Of a stretch of 64,000 bases of DNA, positions 24,231 to 32,536 are shown in pieces. Origin of the DNA: CAYZTY01 sp964444665 (lineage in GTDB: Bacteria > Planctomycetota > Phycisphaerae > Sedimentisphaerales > CAYZTY01); NCBI GenBank assembly GCA_964444665.1, contig CAYUIE010000002.1:1-64000 (forward strand), in the 5' to 3' direction. A model generated the notes under the pieces. The model worked only from the letters and a program-made list of their open reading frames with translations, was not told the origin of the DNA and ran no database searches. The stretch's first letter is position 1. Every line of letters starts with the position of its first letter. Both the position numbers and the translations under genes were made by a program.

Positions 24231-24914
24231 GTGGCTCGAAAAGTTAAAAAAGTTTCTAAGAAAAAAGTAGCTCAGAAGAAGGCTCCGGTTAAGAAGATAA
24301 GCCGAAAAAAGATAAAAAAAGTCGGGCGAAAAACTCGTCTGGACACGGCCAAGATTCAACAGTACAGAGAAATGCTTCTGGCCAGATGGCGGGAAATACT
24401 CGGTGACGTCAACACAATAGAGGGTGAGGCATTGAGAAAGTCGCATCTCGATGCTTCGGGAGACCTCTCGAGTATGCCGATTCATATGGCGGATTTGGGG
24501 ACAGATAATTATGAGCAGGAATTCACGCTGGGGCTTCTGGATAGTGAAAGAAAACTGCTCCAGGAGATCAGCGATGCCCTGCAGCGTATCGAGGAAGGCA
24601 CTTACGGAATTTGTGAAGGTACCGGCAAACCTATACCCAAGGCCAGACTTCAGGCAAGCCCCTGGGCGAGATACTGCGTTGAATATGCAAGAAAAATAGA
24701 ACAAGGTTTTGTCGAAGCGCCCAAGTCCGGAGAGGATGAGCTTGAAGATCTGGAAGAAGAGTTGGAAACCGACAACGAGCAGGACGAACCAATTGACCTC
24801 GATAAGAAGAAGATGTCCAAAGACGATAAAGTGCTTAGTAGTGATGATGACGAAGGAACGGAGGACGAACAAGAAAAACAGGACGAGGACGGCGAGGAAG
24901 AAGAAACGTATTGA
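24231..24914 (+). CDS. DksA/TraR-family protein with basic head and acidic tail
   Basis: A 227-residue protein, GTG start at 24231 chosen for the GGGAAGG ribosome-binding site eight bases before it. Residues 1-35 are very rich in Lys. The DksA-like core (about 40-155) has the coiled-coil arm followed by Gly-Thr-Tyr-Gly-Ile-Cys-Glu-Gly-Thr-Gly-Lys-Pro-Ile-Pro and Ala-Arg-Tyr-Cys. Only two of the four zinc-finger cysteines of E. coli DksA remain, as in many TraR/DksA relatives. The last 70 residues are almost entirely acidic. Such proteins bind the RNA polymerase secondary channel; the charged extensions are unusual and may bind nucleic acid or partners. Confidence 0.8.
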   Translation: MARKVKKVSKKKVAQKKAPVKKISRKKIKKVGRKTRLDTAKIQQYREMLLARWREILGDVNTIEGEALRKSHLDASGDLSSMPIHMADLGTDNYEQEFTLGLLDSERKLLQEISDALQRIEEGTYGICEGTGKPIPKARLQASPWARYCVEYARKIEQGFVEAPKSGEDELEDLEEELETDNEQDEPIDLDKKKMSKDDKVLSSDDDEGTEDEQEKQDEDGEEEETY

Positions 24915-25063
24915 TATGCTCAAAGGCAGGTTGGTTGGATTGTTTCTTTAACTTTATCCTGAAGATTTTAAGCAGGGAACGATTTTCATCTTGTGATGTA
25001 TCACCATTAGTTTGAATCATTGGCTTTGAAAGCAGCAGGTCGATTTCAGTCGATTCAGGCCCC

Positions 25064-25621
25064 CTATAATTCATCTATGTTACCACAAAAGACTGCCGCC
25101 GCCACAACCGTTGTCCACAGTCCGTTTTTATCGCCCTCGGCGGTTCTAACCTCGGCTCTCGTGCGTACGATTTTGCCGCTCATTCGATAAATTTCCTTCC
25201 GCTTGTCGTAGGCTGTGTCTGGGTCGAATTCGATACCGAGCGTAGTGGCTAACATTGTCGCGGCCATATCTTCAACCAAGTCGGCGCAGTCTCGTTTTCG
25301 AACGCCATAGTTGTGAAACTCGCTGATGTATCCGTAATGGTGCCCGCTTCCGGGCACAGCCAGCCCGATGCCTGCCGCTACGAGCCGGTTAGGTTCGTTT
25401 GTCTCACAGCGGGCCAGAACGCAATAAGTTATTTCGCCCGGTCGCAGCCTGTTAAGCCCCTTTTTGCGGGAAATGATTTTGCAGCCTGCCGGGAATATGC
25501 TGCTGACACTGACAAGATTGCAGCTTGCAATCCCGGCATCCCGCAATGCCAGCTCGAATGACTGCAATCGGTGTTTATGCTTGCCGACGCCGCTTGTAAA
25601 AAAAACCTCTTTTGGTACCAC
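25064..25621 (-). CDS. pdaD: Pyruvoyl-dependent arginine decarboxylase
   Basis: Converts arginine to agmatine, a polyamine precursor. The 185-residue proenzyme matches the family in length. The self-cleavage site is clear: Leu-Val-Ser-Val-Ser-Ser-Ile-Phe-Pro-Ala-Gly-Cys, with cleavage expected between Ser40 and Ser41 to make the pyruvoyl group. Gly-Glu-Ile-Thr-Tyr-Cys-Val-Leu-Ala and Gly-His-His-Tyr-Gly-Tyr-Ile-Ser-Glu-Phe-His are further family signatures. It starts with GTG after a GAGGG site. A TATAAT box lies about 50 bases upstream. No other polyamine gene is nearby. Confidence 0.92.
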   Translation of the reverse strand: MVPKEVFFTSGVGKHKHRLQSFELALRDAGIASCNLVSVSSIFPAGCKIISRKKGLNRLRPGEITYCVLARCETNEPNRLVAAGIGLAVPGSGHHYGYISEFHNYGVRKRDCADLVEDMAATMLATTLGIEFDPDTAYDKRKEIYRMSGKIVRTRAEVRTAEGDKNGLWTTVVAAAVFCGNIDEL

Positions 25622-25761
25622 TATGTTGCCCTCAGGAAAATTTTGTGAAAAACTATTTGCAAAATTATATCAATAGATTAAGTGATAACATATAAAAAAT
25701 TTGTTTATTTTGTTAAAATATGCCGTGTTGTCCGGAGTGGATTTTTACGTGTCGTGTCATT

Positions 25762-25962
25762 ATGAAAATCAAATGTCCAATTTGTGGCAGAAAACTCGAG
25801 ATACCGGTGCAAAAAGCCGGCAAGGGCGTGACTGAGTTGGGATATTTCCCCTTCTGCTCGGAGCGTTGCAAGTTGATAGACCTCGGCGACTGGCTGGAAG
25901 GTCACTACCGAATTGTCAAACCGAACTCAGGCTCTGAGAAAAGGGACGTACAGGATTATTAG
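25762..25962 (+). CDS. yacG: DNA gyrase inhibitor YacG-type zinc protein
   Basis: A 66-residue protein. The start at 25762 is chosen because the family begins directly before the first zinc knuckle Cys-Pro-Ile-Cys. The second pair is in Pro-Phe-Cys-Ser-Glu-Arg-Cys, followed by the diagnostic Leu-Ile-Asp-Leu-Gly-Asp-Trp-Leu. In E. coli YacG binds GyrB and inhibits gyrase. It is divergent from pdaD and next to an unrelated membrane protein. No ribosome-binding site is obvious. Confidence 0.88.
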   Translation: MKIKCPICGRKLEIPVQKAGKGVTELGYFPFCSERCKLIDLGDWLEGHYRIVKPNSGSEKRDVQDY

Positions 25963-26104
25963 AGTAAGCCGTGCTGTTCGTGACAATTTGTATTGCTGTT
26001 GGTAAAATAGTGCTTAAAACTGCGATACTGACGATAAGTGGATAGCCCTTTTCGGTTTTCGTGGGCCGCTTTAAGTATTTATCTCACAAAGGGAAGGAAG
26101 TAAA

Positions 26105-27466
26105 ATGGAGGCCAAAGACCAAATCTTATCGCTGTATGAAAATTTTGTATTTGCAAAGATATTCAAGTCTTTCCGGATGGCTATTCAGCCCGGTAAGATA
26201 CTGATTGCACTTTTGGCATTGATTATCCTGGCCTTATTCGGCCGGCTTATGGACCTGAAAAAGACGGTAATAACAATGCCAAATCTGAGAGTAGCCCGGC
26301 TTAGCAACGTGCCGGAAGCCGGCATTTTTCCGGCGGTGTATCCCTCGGAGCTTCAATGTTACCTTGCCAATCCGGCGTCGGTGAAGAGATTTACCCAAAG
26401 GTACGCCCAGACCGGTGGACGAATTGGTCTTTTTTCGGCGCTGTGGCATTTCGGGTCTGCGAGATTCACAGACGCGGTCCTGGCGCTTTTAGAGCTTGAC
26501 CTGCGTAAGGTTTTTGCGAGTATCGGCTATGCTGCGAAGGCGGCGGTGTGGGCGTTGACGTACCATACTCTTTACAGCATTGTTTATTTTGGTGTTGCGT
26601 TAGTGGTTATTGCGGTGGCCGGCGGAAGTATTTGCCGAATGGCGGCAATGCAATTGGCCCGGGACGAGAGAATCGGTCTGATAGAAGCAGTGCGTTTCGG
26701 ATTGAAAAATTTTATCAGCTTTCTGAGTGTCCCCTTGGTACCGGTAGGCATAATTTTTCTGTTGGGTCTTCTTGTTTTTCTGCTGGGATTAGTCGGCAAC
26801 CTGCCCTGGGCGGGTGAGTTGATAATCGGCATCTGCCTGATAATTGCGTTGTTCGTCGGTCTGTTGGTAACGCTGGTTCTCATTGGAGCTATCGGTGGGG
26901 CCAATTTATTTTATTCGGCCATAGCATACGAGGGCTCGGATGGTTTTGAAGCCTTTGGCAGGGCCTGGGGCTATGTTTATAACCGCCCGTGGCGAATGGT
27001 CTTTTACACTACTTTGACGGCATTTTACGGAAGTGTATCTTATTTGTTTGTGCGGTTTTTTGTGTTTCTGCTGCTTTACGTCACGCATTTGTTCCTGCTG
27101 CTTGGGGTCCGAGTCGAGGGCAGCACAGAAGGCCTAAACAAGCTGGCCTCTATCTGGCCCGAACCGACTTTCTTCAACCTGTTAGGCTCTCGTGAAGAGG
27201 TGGCCCTGAACTGGTCGGAATCCGGTGCCTCGATTCTTGTATCTATGGCATTGTTGATTGTGTTTGGTTTGTTGGTATCATTCGTGATAAGCTTCTATTT
27301 CTCAGCCAATACAATAATCTACGCGCTGCTTCGCAATAAGGTTGACCACACTCCGATTGATGAGATTAGTGTAGAGCCGCTGCCTGTTCTCCGCGGCGAA
27401 AGGCGTGGCGGGACAGGTCTCGAAGAGACACCGACCGAGTCGGAATCGGCGGGACCACAGAACTAA
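26105..27466 (+). CDS. Large multi-pass membrane protein of unknown function
   Basis: A 453-residue protein with about seven to eight hydrophobic segments. An AAGGGAAGGAAG ribosome-binding region precedes the ATG. After a cytoplasmic start and one helix (about 30-47) there is a polar segment of 100 residues, then a membrane core (about 150-420) rich in Gly and Leu. The tail is Pro/Glu-rich. The pattern Ala-Tyr-Glu-Gly-Ser-Asp-Gly-Phe-Glu-Ala-Phe-Gly-Arg-Ala-Trp is similar to uncharacterised membrane proteins in other planctomycetes. No enzymatic motif is visible. Confidence 0.6.
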   Translation: MEAKDQILSLYENFVFAKIFKSFRMAIQPGKILIALLALIILALFGRLMDLKKTVITMPNLRVARLSNVPEAGIFPAVYPSELQCYLANPASVKRFTQRYAQTGGRIGLFSALWHFGSARFTDAVLALLELDLRKVFASIGYAAKAAVWALTYHTLYSIVYFGVALVVIAVAGGSICRMAAMQLARDERIGLIEAVRFGLKNFISFLSVPLVPVGIIFLLGLLVFLLGLVGNLPWAGELIIGICLIIALFVGLLVTLVLIGAIGGANLFYSAIAYEGSDGFEAFGRAWGYVYNRPWRMVFYTTLTAFYGSVSYLFVRFFVFLLLYVTHLFLLLGVRVEGSTEGLNKLASIWPEPTFFNLLGSREEVALNWSESGASILVSMALLIVFGLLVSFVISFYFSANTIIYALLRNKVDHTPIDEISVEPLPVLRGERRGGTGLEETPTESESAGPQN

Positions 27467-27626
27467 GCACAATTGTGCAGGAGCAGCGTCGAGGCCTCGT
27501 CGTGAATGAATCTTGACGGTAATCCCCGGTAATGCAGGATTGAACTTGAAGTATCCATACATAAATGTTAGACTCAGGTCTTGTCATAAATATAGTTGCA
27601 GGGCACAAATACAATGTTGAGAGCGT

Positions 27627-29633
27627 ATGCCTGAATCAAACAAAGCTGCGGGGCAACGGAAGGGCGAGCGGTCAAATCATCATCAGGGCACCTCGCTGGC
27701 AGCGATAGCGCTTCGTTACCGCAGAATTCTAATCATCGGCACCCATATAGCGGCTTTCTCAGCGGCTCTTTTTCTTTCATTCCTTATAACCAACAATATG
27801 CGTATCTCAAGTGAGTGGTTCGATGTGCAGTATCCATTGCTCTTAGTAATTTTTGTCTTAATTAAGCTGATAGTTTTTGGATTTCTCAAGCAGTATCGCG
27901 GCTGGTGGCGGTATGTAGGGATATTTGATTTGATTGGGATTGCGCGGGCAGCACTGATAAGCACTGTGATTATTGTCGCTCTCTGGTATACGATGATGCA
28001 AGTCGGCGCGATTCGTGACTGGGTCGGAAAAAGCGAATACCTCAGTGAGCTTACATTTGTAGCGCAGAGTATATTCGTTCTTGATTTTTTTGGCACGGTT
28101 CTGGTGCTTGGAAGTCTGCGGATGCTAATCCGGCTTTATAACGAAGAGTTTCGCACAATCGAGGGTGGTCGGCTGAAACGATTTCTCATAGTCGGAGCAG
28201 GCAACGCCGGTGAGGCTCTCTTGCGCGAAGTTCACAGAATGGCCGTTGAGCAGTATGAGGTCATCGGTTTTATAGACGACGACCCCGCCAAACAAGGGAT
28301 GTCAATACATGGCATAACAGTACTTGGCACGGTCGAGCAGCTGTCAAAGATATGCCTTGAGCGAAACATTGAAGAGATAGCGATTGCCATTCCTTCTGCC
28401 ACCCATAAGCAGCTGCGGCGAGTTATTCAGATTTGTGAAGGTACCAAAGTCCGCTTCAGGACCGTTCCCTCGATTACCGATATTGCCTCAGGTAAATTCA
28501 AGGTCTCCCAGATTCGTGATGTTGATATCAACGACCTGCTGGGGCGCGAAGAGGTCGAGCTGGATACTGAGATTCTCGAGAAGTACCTTGCCGATAAGAT
28601 TATTCTTGTTACCGGTGCGGGAGGTTCAATCGGTGCTGAGATGTGCAGGCAGGTGTGTAATTTTAGACCGAAACTTCTTTTACTTGTAGAACAGGCGGAA
28701 AATCCATTGTTTTTCATCGACCAGGAATTGGCCGGCAGAGTTCCTGCAGTCGAGACCCTCCCTATAGTCTGTGATATTACCGACCAGTCGAGAGTAGAAC
28801 AAATTTTCGAACAATACAGACCTGAAGTAGTAATACATGCCGCGGCGCACAAGCACGTGCCGCTGATGGAATTGAATCCCGGTGAGGCGATAAAAAACAA
28901 TATAATCGGCACAAAATGCGTCGCTGAAGCCGCGGACAAATACGGCACACGCAGCTTCGTGATGATAAGTACCGACAAGGCTGTCAACCCCACGAGTATA
29001 ATGGGCTCCACAAAGCGGCTCGCTGAGATGTATATCCAGGATTTGAATACGAGGTCACAGACGGATTTTATTACCGTCAGGTTTGGTAATGTCCTGGCCT
29101 CAACCGGCTCAGTTGTGCCGATATTCAAGAGTCAAATAGCCCAGGGCGTTCCCTTGACGGTAACTCATCCGGAAATGAGGCGGTACTTTATGACCATACC
29201 CGAAGCCAGTCAACTTGTTTTGCAGGCCGCCGCAATGGGTCATGGCGGTGAAATCTTTTTGCTTGATATGGGTGAGCCCGTCAAAATCGTCGACCTTGCC
29301 AGAGAGCTTATCATCCTCAGCGGTTTCAGGCCCGGTGAAGATATCGAGATAACTTTCAGCGGTATGAGGCCCGGAGAAAAGCTTTTTGAAGAGCTGTCGA
29401 TAAAAGGCGAAGATATGCAGCCCACCAGGCACCCCAAGATTGCTATCTGGAAAAATAAACCAATAGACAATGACAAGTTAAATACCGCCCTGGGTCGCCT
29501 GACTGAAGCTGCACAATGCCGGAGTTACACCGAGATTATTGAAGAAATCAAGAAGATAATCCCCGAGTATTGTGGTGATAGCGAAAACAATACCACCAAA
29601 GCTGCAGAAAAGACCACTGAGTCGGACGGTTAA
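27627..29633 (+). CDS. Membrane nucleotide-sugar 4,6-dehydratase (CapD/WbpM type)
   Basis: A 668-residue protein. The N-terminal 150 residues hold four membrane helices. A first Rossmann-like CoA-binding domain (Leu-Ile-Val-Gly-Ala-Gly-Asn-Ala-Gly-Glu) lies at about 185-300. The second, catalytic domain begins with Val-Thr-Gly-Ala-Gly-Gly-Ser-Ile-Gly-Ala-Glu and contains Ser-Thr-Asp-Lys-Ala-Val-Asn-Pro-Thr-Ser-Ile-Met-Gly-Ser-Thr-Lys. Met replaces the usual Tyr, as in WbpM and PglF (Ser-Met-Lys triad). It should convert UDP-N-acetylglucosamine to the 4-keto-6-deoxy sugar, for surface polysaccharide or glycoprotein. A terminator follows. Confidence 0.9.
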   Translation: MPESNKAAGQRKGERSNHHQGTSLAAIALRYRRILIIGTHIAAFSAALFLSFLITNNMRISSEWFDVQYPLLLVIFVLIKLIVFGFLKQYRGWWRYVGIFDLIGIARAALISTVIIVALWYTMMQVGAIRDWVGKSEYLSELTFVAQSIFVLDFFGTVLVLGSLRMLIRLYNEEFRTIEGGRLKRFLIVGAGNAGEALLREVHRMAVEQYEVIGFIDDDPAKQGMSIHGITVLGTVEQLSKICLERNIEEIAIAIPSATHKQLRRVIQICEGTKVRFRTVPSITDIASGKFKVSQIRDVDINDLLGREEVELDTEILEKYLADKIILVTGAGGSIGAEMCRQVCNFRPKLLLLVEQAENPLFFIDQELAGRVPAVETLPIVCDITDQSRVEQIFEQYRPEVVIHAAAHKHVPLMELNPGEAIKNNIIGTKCVAEAADKYGTRSFVMISTDKAVNPTSIMGSTKRLAEMYIQDLNTRSQTDFITVRFGNVLASTGSVVPIFKSQIAQGVPLTVTHPEMRRYFMTIPEASQLVLQAAAMGHGGEIFLLDMGEPVKIVDLARELIILSGFRPGEDIEITFSGMRPGEKLFEELSIKGEDMQPTRHPKIAIWKNKPIDNDKLNTALGRLTEAAQCRSYTEIIEEIKKIIPEYCGDSENNTTKAAEKTTESDG

Positions 29634-29684
29634 ATCGCTTCTCGTAAATCCTGAGGTCACTTTCAGAAGGAAGTTAGAATAAAA

Positions 29685-29708
29685 AAAGCCTTCACACAGG
29701 AAGGCTTT
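29685..29708 (-). terminator. Bidirectional terminator between capD-like and xer genes
   Basis: A 9-base-pair stem AAAGCCTTC / GAAGGCTTT with an ACACAG loop. Read on the minus strand it is followed by a run of seven T residues, so it is strongest for the recombinase gene. On the plus strand the following TTTAATTC gives a weaker T-run. Confidence 0.85.
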
Positions 29709-29786
29709 AATTCTTCATAACACAAGCTTACAGCATAACCATAAGCTGAAAATACGGCCGACTCCCAGGATGGTAGTGCAGCCGTC

Positions 29787-30791
29787 CTATTGTTTTTCTA
29801 CAATCACCGTGTCGGGTTCGTTTCTTGGATGGGCGTTATCGTAAACCTCTTTGAGCTTTTTGGTCGTCAGGTGTGTATAAATTTGCGTGGTTGAGATTGA
29901 CTGGTGCCCCAGTAATTCCTGGACACTGCGCAAATCTGCACCGTTATTGAGCATATGCGTCGCGAAGCTGTGCCTTAGAGTGTGAGGACTAATTGAGGGG
30001 TCCAGCCCGGCCATAATAAGATACTTGTCCATCTTGCGACGAACGCTTCGAGTGCTGAGGCGACGGCCGTGCTTATTTACAAAAAGCACCCTGGAGTCGA
30101 AATTGCTGTTGTTCTGAGCTCTCTTGTTCCTGAACTCGATATAGTGCTGAATGGCCTGCAGGGCGGAGGAACCAATCGGAGCAATTCTTTCTTTTTTGCC
30201 TTTGCCCCGGATATGAAGGACCTCGCCCAGAAAATCCACATCATCCATATTCAGACCTGCCAGCTCGCTGACCCGTATGCCCGTGCTGTAGAGGGTTTCG
30301 AGGATGGCTCTGTCTCTTGCTCCGAGCCAGTTGTCCATAGGCGGTGTGTTTAATAACTTTTGGACCTGCTCGTATTCGAGGAACTTCGGCAGTTTTTTTT
30401 CCTGTTTGGGAGTACGTACCGACAACACCGGATTGGAGGGTGTATGGCCTCGTTTAACAAGGAATTTATAAAAGCTGCGGAGCGTGGCAATCTTTCTTGC
30501 GATAGTTGACTTTGAATACTGATTCTCGTTCAGGAATGCAAGGTGGCTCCTGACTGTATTGGCATCAACTGCCAGCACTACCTGGTCGATTTTCGCCTTT
30601 GTCTCAGTGGCTACAGCCGTCGAGCCGGCCGTTTCCTGCCGGTCTGAATCCACATCGGCCGAGGGACGCGAAAGCAAAAAACCAATAAACTGGTCCAGGT
30701 CGGCGCCGTAGCACTTTGCAGTGTGTACAGAAAAATGTTTCTCAAACTTCAAATAGTTGAGAAACTCCTGAATAATAGCACAATCTTTCAT
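29787..30791 (-). CDS. Tyrosine recombinase, XerC/XerD type
   Basis: A 334-residue recombinase that probably resolves chromosome dimers. The catalytic set is complete: Arg173 in Thr-Gly-Ile-Arg-Val-Ser-Glu-Leu, Lys197 region, His270-x-x-Arg273 in Pro-His-Thr-Leu-Arg-His, His296 in Leu-Gly-His, and the nucleophile Tyr305 in Gln-Ile-Tyr-Thr-His. It is about 35 residues longer than standard Xer proteins because of a polar insertion at about 43-75 in the N-terminal DNA-binding domain. XerC and XerD cannot be told apart here. No integrative-element genes flank it, which favours a housekeeping role. Confidence 0.9.
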   Translation of the reverse strand: MKDCAIIQEFLNYLKFEKHFSVHTAKCYGADLDQFIGFLLSRPSADVDSDRQETAGSTAVATETKAKIDQVVLAVDANTVRSHLAFLNENQYSKSTIARKIATLRSFYKFLVKRGHTPSNPVLSVRTPKQEKKLPKFLEYEQVQKLLNTPPMDNWLGARDRAILETLYSTGIRVSELAGLNMDDVDFLGEVLHIRGKGKKERIAPIGSSALQAIQHYIEFRNKRAQNNSNFDSRVLFVNKHGRRLSTRSVRRKMDKYLIMAGLDPSISPHTLRHSFATHMLNNGADLRSVQELLGHQSISTTQIYTHLTTKKLKEVYDNAHPRNEPDTVIVEKQ

Positions 30792-30950
30792 TGTAAAGTT
30801 ACCTCAATTTTTTTCTAAGGGCAAAAATTATTTTTGCCCATTGATTAACCGTTTGGCTTCTTGATAGCTAAAAACAGCCAAGCACTTCATTCACTTGTCA
30901 AAATAAGCGATTGAGTCCGCCCGACTTACACCCTGAGTTTTGGTCGTCTC

Positions 30951-31190
30951 TTACTTTTTCTGCATCATCTCAGGGCTGTACCTGTGTAAAAGCTCATCCG
31001 CTTCGCCCATAAGTGTCTGGGTCAGCTTGAAGCTCAATACCGCTGCATCAAACCAGTCAAACTCGGTTCGCTCATCAGTGGCCTGCTCTACGAGAGCATC
31101 AAGCAGTTTATCCTCGCAACCGCTGCGATACCGGTAAATGTATCGTTCCGAACCCTTTTTCAGAACCAGCTGCCGTGTTGGTTTATTCAT
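30951..31190 (-). CDS. Small conserved-looking protein of unknown function
   Basis: A 79-residue protein, acidic in the middle. It begins Met-Asn-Lys-Pro-Thr-Arg-Gln-Leu-Val-Leu-Lys-Lys-Gly and has a Phe-Asp-Trp-Phe-Asp-Ala-Ala-Val-Leu-Ser-Phe motif near residue 45. This arrangement is familiar from short uncharacterised planctomycete proteins. It lies 160 bases upstream of the xer gene on the same strand. No ligand or catalytic motif is seen. Confidence 0.55.
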   Translation of the reverse strand: MNKPTRQLVLKKGSERYIYRYRSGCEDKLLDALVEQATDERTEFDWFDAAVLSFKLTQTLMGEADELLHRYSPEMMQKK

Positions 31191-31407
31191 AAGAGGCCTT
31201 TATACCCAGACAAAACTTCTTGAACCTCCAACATCCATACCTTTTATCGGTCTAAGGATGTCCGACTAAAGAAAAAATTTGTGGTTTTTTGTAAAAATAC
31301 GATAAAATCTTATTTCTAAGACTCAGTACAGACCTTTTATCGACCATTCGAAGTGGTCTCTTTACATACCATTATAAAAAGAAAGGTAAGAATTGGTGGA
31401 ATCTTTG

Positions 31408-32355
31408 TTATTTTGCTTTGAAAAAAGTGGTTTGCTGATGCTGTTCGGTTTCGATCAATCCCTTTTGTTGTAGATGTGCTATGTGTTTGATGGCCTCATT
31501 AGGGACCAGACCGAGTCCTGAGCAGATATCTTCAAGTGAGCAGGGCCTGCGTTTCAACATTGCGAGGACAGTTTCTGCCTTGGTTGTTGTACTTTGGATG
31601 TGGTGGTCCTGCTCAATAGCACTGATAACTTCGGTGTTTGGGCCTAATTGCTCGGCAATCCATTGTAGCTTCTGTTGGCTAACAGGTTTGATAGATTGTT
31701 CAGCCGTCGGCCGGGCAGTAGTATTTAACTGGATTTTGTCCGGCCTTAGCTTCTCGATTATAGTTTTTATCCGGTGGATTTGCTCGATATCAGTGTTAAT
31801 GTCCTCGACAAAGAACACTTCAAGCCATATCTGTCCGGCAAATTCCTGTCTGAACGCTATCAATCCCTGCACAATATTATCAAAGCTTAAATTTTTATGA
31901 GGCCTGTTTATTTTCCGGAAGGTCACTTCGTCGCCTGCATCCAGCGAGGGCAGAACCACATCGGCGTGGGAGCAGTCTTCTCGCACGGCCGGGTCGGTAA
32001 ATAAAGTGCCGTTGGTTAAAATCGCAACAGGAATATTGGTTATTTTTTTTATTTCTTCTATAAGCCGGCCTAACCGGCTGTTCAATGTCGGCTCACCTGA
32101 GCCGCTGATAGTGATGTAATCAGCCTTGAGGCTGGCTTCGATTGCTGCCTTTAACTCGGCGATAACTGCATCAACCGGCACATAATTCCTTCTTTCCAGC
32201 GTTTTTTCGCTGGTTTTACCAAGCTGGCAATATACGCAGTCCAGCGTACAGGTTTTCATTGGCACGATATCAACGCCTAAACTGCGGCCCAATCGCCTTG
32301 AAGGCACAGGACCAAACAAGTATATATGTTCTTTTTCGCCCTTCATGTCCGGCAT
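31408..32355 (-). CDS. Radical SAM protein (COG0731 type) with C-terminal winged helix
   Basis: A 315-residue protein. The N-terminal domain has the radical SAM cluster motif Cys36-x3-Cys40-x2-Cys43, preceded by Phe-Gly-Pro-Val-Pro-Ser-Arg-Arg-Leu-Gly-Arg-Ser-Leu-Gly, which marks the COG0731 family. Gly-Ser-Gly-Glu-Pro-Thr-Leu-Asn is the SAM-binding GGE-like motif. The last 70 residues look like a winged helix (Ala-Met-Leu-Lys-Arg-Arg-Pro-Cys-Ser-Leu-Glu-Asp-Ile). The substrate of this family is unknown; some relatives modify tRNA wybutosine precursors in archaea. No partner gene is adjacent. Confidence 0.8.
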   Translation of the reverse strand: MPDMKGEKEHIYLFGPVPSRRLGRSLGVDIVPMKTCTLDCVYCQLGKTSEKTLERRNYVPVDAVIAELKAAIEASLKADYITISGSGEPTLNSRLGRLIEEIKKITNIPVAILTNGTLFTDPAVREDCSHADVVLPSLDAGDEVTFRKINRPHKNLSFDNIVQGLIAFRQEFAGQIWLEVFFVEDINTDIEQIHRIKTIIEKLRPDKIQLNTTARPTAEQSIKPVSQQKLQWIAEQLGPNTEVISAIEQDHHIQSTTTKAETVLAMLKRRPCSLEDICSGLGLVPNEAIKHIAHLQQKGLIETEQHQQTTFFKAK

Positions 32356-32536
32356 ATATTTCTCGGTTACAGGTGTTATGCTGCCTATATATTACGCTTT
32401 TTTTAGCTTTCATGGAACGAACAATTTGTTTACGACTGGAAAAAATTTTGTTATCGATTAAAATTATGATGTTTTCCAGGCCCTGAGAATGCCGGCAGAG
32501 GGCTTAATAACTTTTAAGGGAGGTTGAAGATAAGAA

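Noticed and set aside
24153..24923. 256-codon minus-strand frame rich in Phe and Leu
   Set aside because: Mirror of the Lys- and Glu-rich DksA-like gene; the composition is explained by its complement.
28427..29128. 233-codon minus-strand frame
   Set aside because: Antisense to the catalytic domain of the nucleotide-sugar dehydratase.
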